NCBI RefSeq assembly: GCF_017744395.1
Contig: NZ_JAGIBI010000002.1
Coordinates: forward strand, 310,001 to 374,000
Source: Herbaspirillum sp.
GTDB taxonomy: Bacteria; Pseudomonadota; Gammaproteobacteria; Burkholderiales; Burkholderiaceae_D
Direction: 5' to 3'
Length of the DNA stretch: 64,000 nucleotides
Every line of letters begins with the position of its first letter. The stretch's first letter is position 1. Shown one piece after another: positions 63,547 to 64,000 of this stretch. The notes under the pieces were generated by a model. That model had not been told where the DNA came from. It did no database searches and was given only the letters and a program-made list of their open reading frames with translations. Position numbers and translations under genes: made by a program.

Positions 63547-64000
63547 TCAGGCCGCCTGCATCGCCAGCACGTCGATGCGTTCGCCATTGAGGCGCACCTG
63601 CACCTGCTTGCCCGCGATCTCCGCCGGGTGGCCGTTCTCGAAGGTTCGATAGACCCCGGCGATGGAAACCAGTTCCGCCTCCAGCGAGGCGGTGAAGATG
63701 CGCGCCTCGGTGTTGCCGGAGGCGCCGGCCAGCGCCCGTCCGCGCAGCGGCGCGTAGACGTGGATGCTGCCGTCGGCGATGATCTCGGCGCCATTGTTGA
63801 CCGCCGCCATCACCACCAGGTCGGCGCCGCGCGCATAAATGCGCTGGCCGGCGCGCACCGGGGTGTCGACGATCATGGTGCGCGCCGCCGGGGCCGGTGC
63901 TGCGGCCGGAGCGGGCGCAGGGGCGGGCTCCGGTTGCGGCGCCGGCTTGGCGGCGGGGGCTTCCTGCAGCGCGGCTTCCTGCGCGCGCGCATTGGCGGCG
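63547..64000 (-). CDS. minC: Septum site-determining protein MinC (5' part outside the window)
   Basis: Only the C-terminal part is present: an Ala/Pro-rich linker ([19 protein letters not shown]) and the beta-helix domain that binds MinD and FtsZ ([47 protein letters not shown]). The frame is open through base 64000, so the start lies beyond the right edge. The ORF-track entry at 63876 begins at an internal Met. Divisome inhibitor acting with MinD. 71 nt upstream of minD. Confidence 0.93.
   Translation of the reverse strand, partial: AANARAQEAALQEAPAAKPAPQPEPAPAPAPAAAPAPAARTMIVDTPVRAGQRIYARGADLVVMAAVNNGAEIIADGSIHVYAPLRGRALAGASGNTEARIFTASLEAELVSIAGVYRTFENGHPAEIAGKQVQVRLNGERIDVLAMQAA

Overview
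The window is about 64 kb of G+C-rich (roughly 60-65 % by eye) chromosomal DNA densely packed with housekeeping genes. The content (RdgC, GTP-type PEPCK, SAH riboswitch in front of ahcY, general porin of the Burkholderiales type, IorA-IorB fusion beside phhA, minCDE near hemA-prfA-prmC) points to a betaproteobacterium of the order Burkholderiales, most likely Oxalobacteraceae (Herbaspirillum-like). That placement is inference from gene content, not from a marker-gene search. I see no rRNA, tRNA, CRISPR array, prophage or insertion sequence.

Layout. 1-10 kb: a TetR regulator, then leftward genes for RdgC, Pol IV (DinB), SlyX, a HI0933-type flavoprotein, a polar amino acid ABC permease with two tandem substrate-binding lipoproteins but no ATPase, and the Rep helicase. 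10-18 kb: a YeiH/YeiE-like divergent pair, a half-length asparaginase, an orphan soluble double-Cache/CheW protein behind an apparent sigma-54 promoter, an unrecognised 254-aa protein and a D-2-hydroxyacid dehydrogenase. 18-26 kb: PEPCK, a thioesterase, ahpC-ahpF with a 125-nt palindrome between them, DacC, a hydrolase and a thioredoxin-like ferredoxin. 26-35 kb: VanZ protein, birA-coaX-SPOR, argB, a TraB/GumN protein, a HAD nucleotidase, a Fur-family regulator, xerC and a DUF484 gene. 35-46 kb: porin and Sel1 genes set between DUF484-xerC and dapF-acyltransferase genes, then the methyl cycle cluster metK-[SAH riboswitch]-ahcY-membrane protein-metF with 5-formyl-THF cyclo-ligase opposite. 46-57 kb: a rightward run slt-NDUFA9-like-GST-cca-GNAT, then phhA, an intergenic region with a candidate small RNA, and a 1206-aa indolepyruvate:ferredoxin oxidoreductase-type fusion. 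57-64 kb: leftward hemA-prfA-dsbB-prmC, an orphan response regulator and minC(partial)-minD-minE.

How the genes fit together. The methyl cycle genes (SAM synthesis, SAH removal, methyl-THF supply, folate salvage) form one functional block under SAH control. phhA and the Ior-type enzyme suggest aromatic amino acid turnover. ahpC-ahpF form a peroxide-reducing system with an OxyR-like site upstream.

The most interesting signals are: (1) the soluble Cache-Cache-CheW protein with a near-consensus RpoN promoter and no chemotaxis neighbours; (2) a roughly 113-nt candidate sRNA (minus strand, 53264-53376) with a promoter, a strong terminator and two CCTCCCC motifs that could pair with Shine-Dalgarno sequences; (3) the 125-nt near-perfect palindrome that swallows the ahpC stop codon; and (4) a nested inverted-repeat arrangement with two identical terminators between ahpF and dacC.
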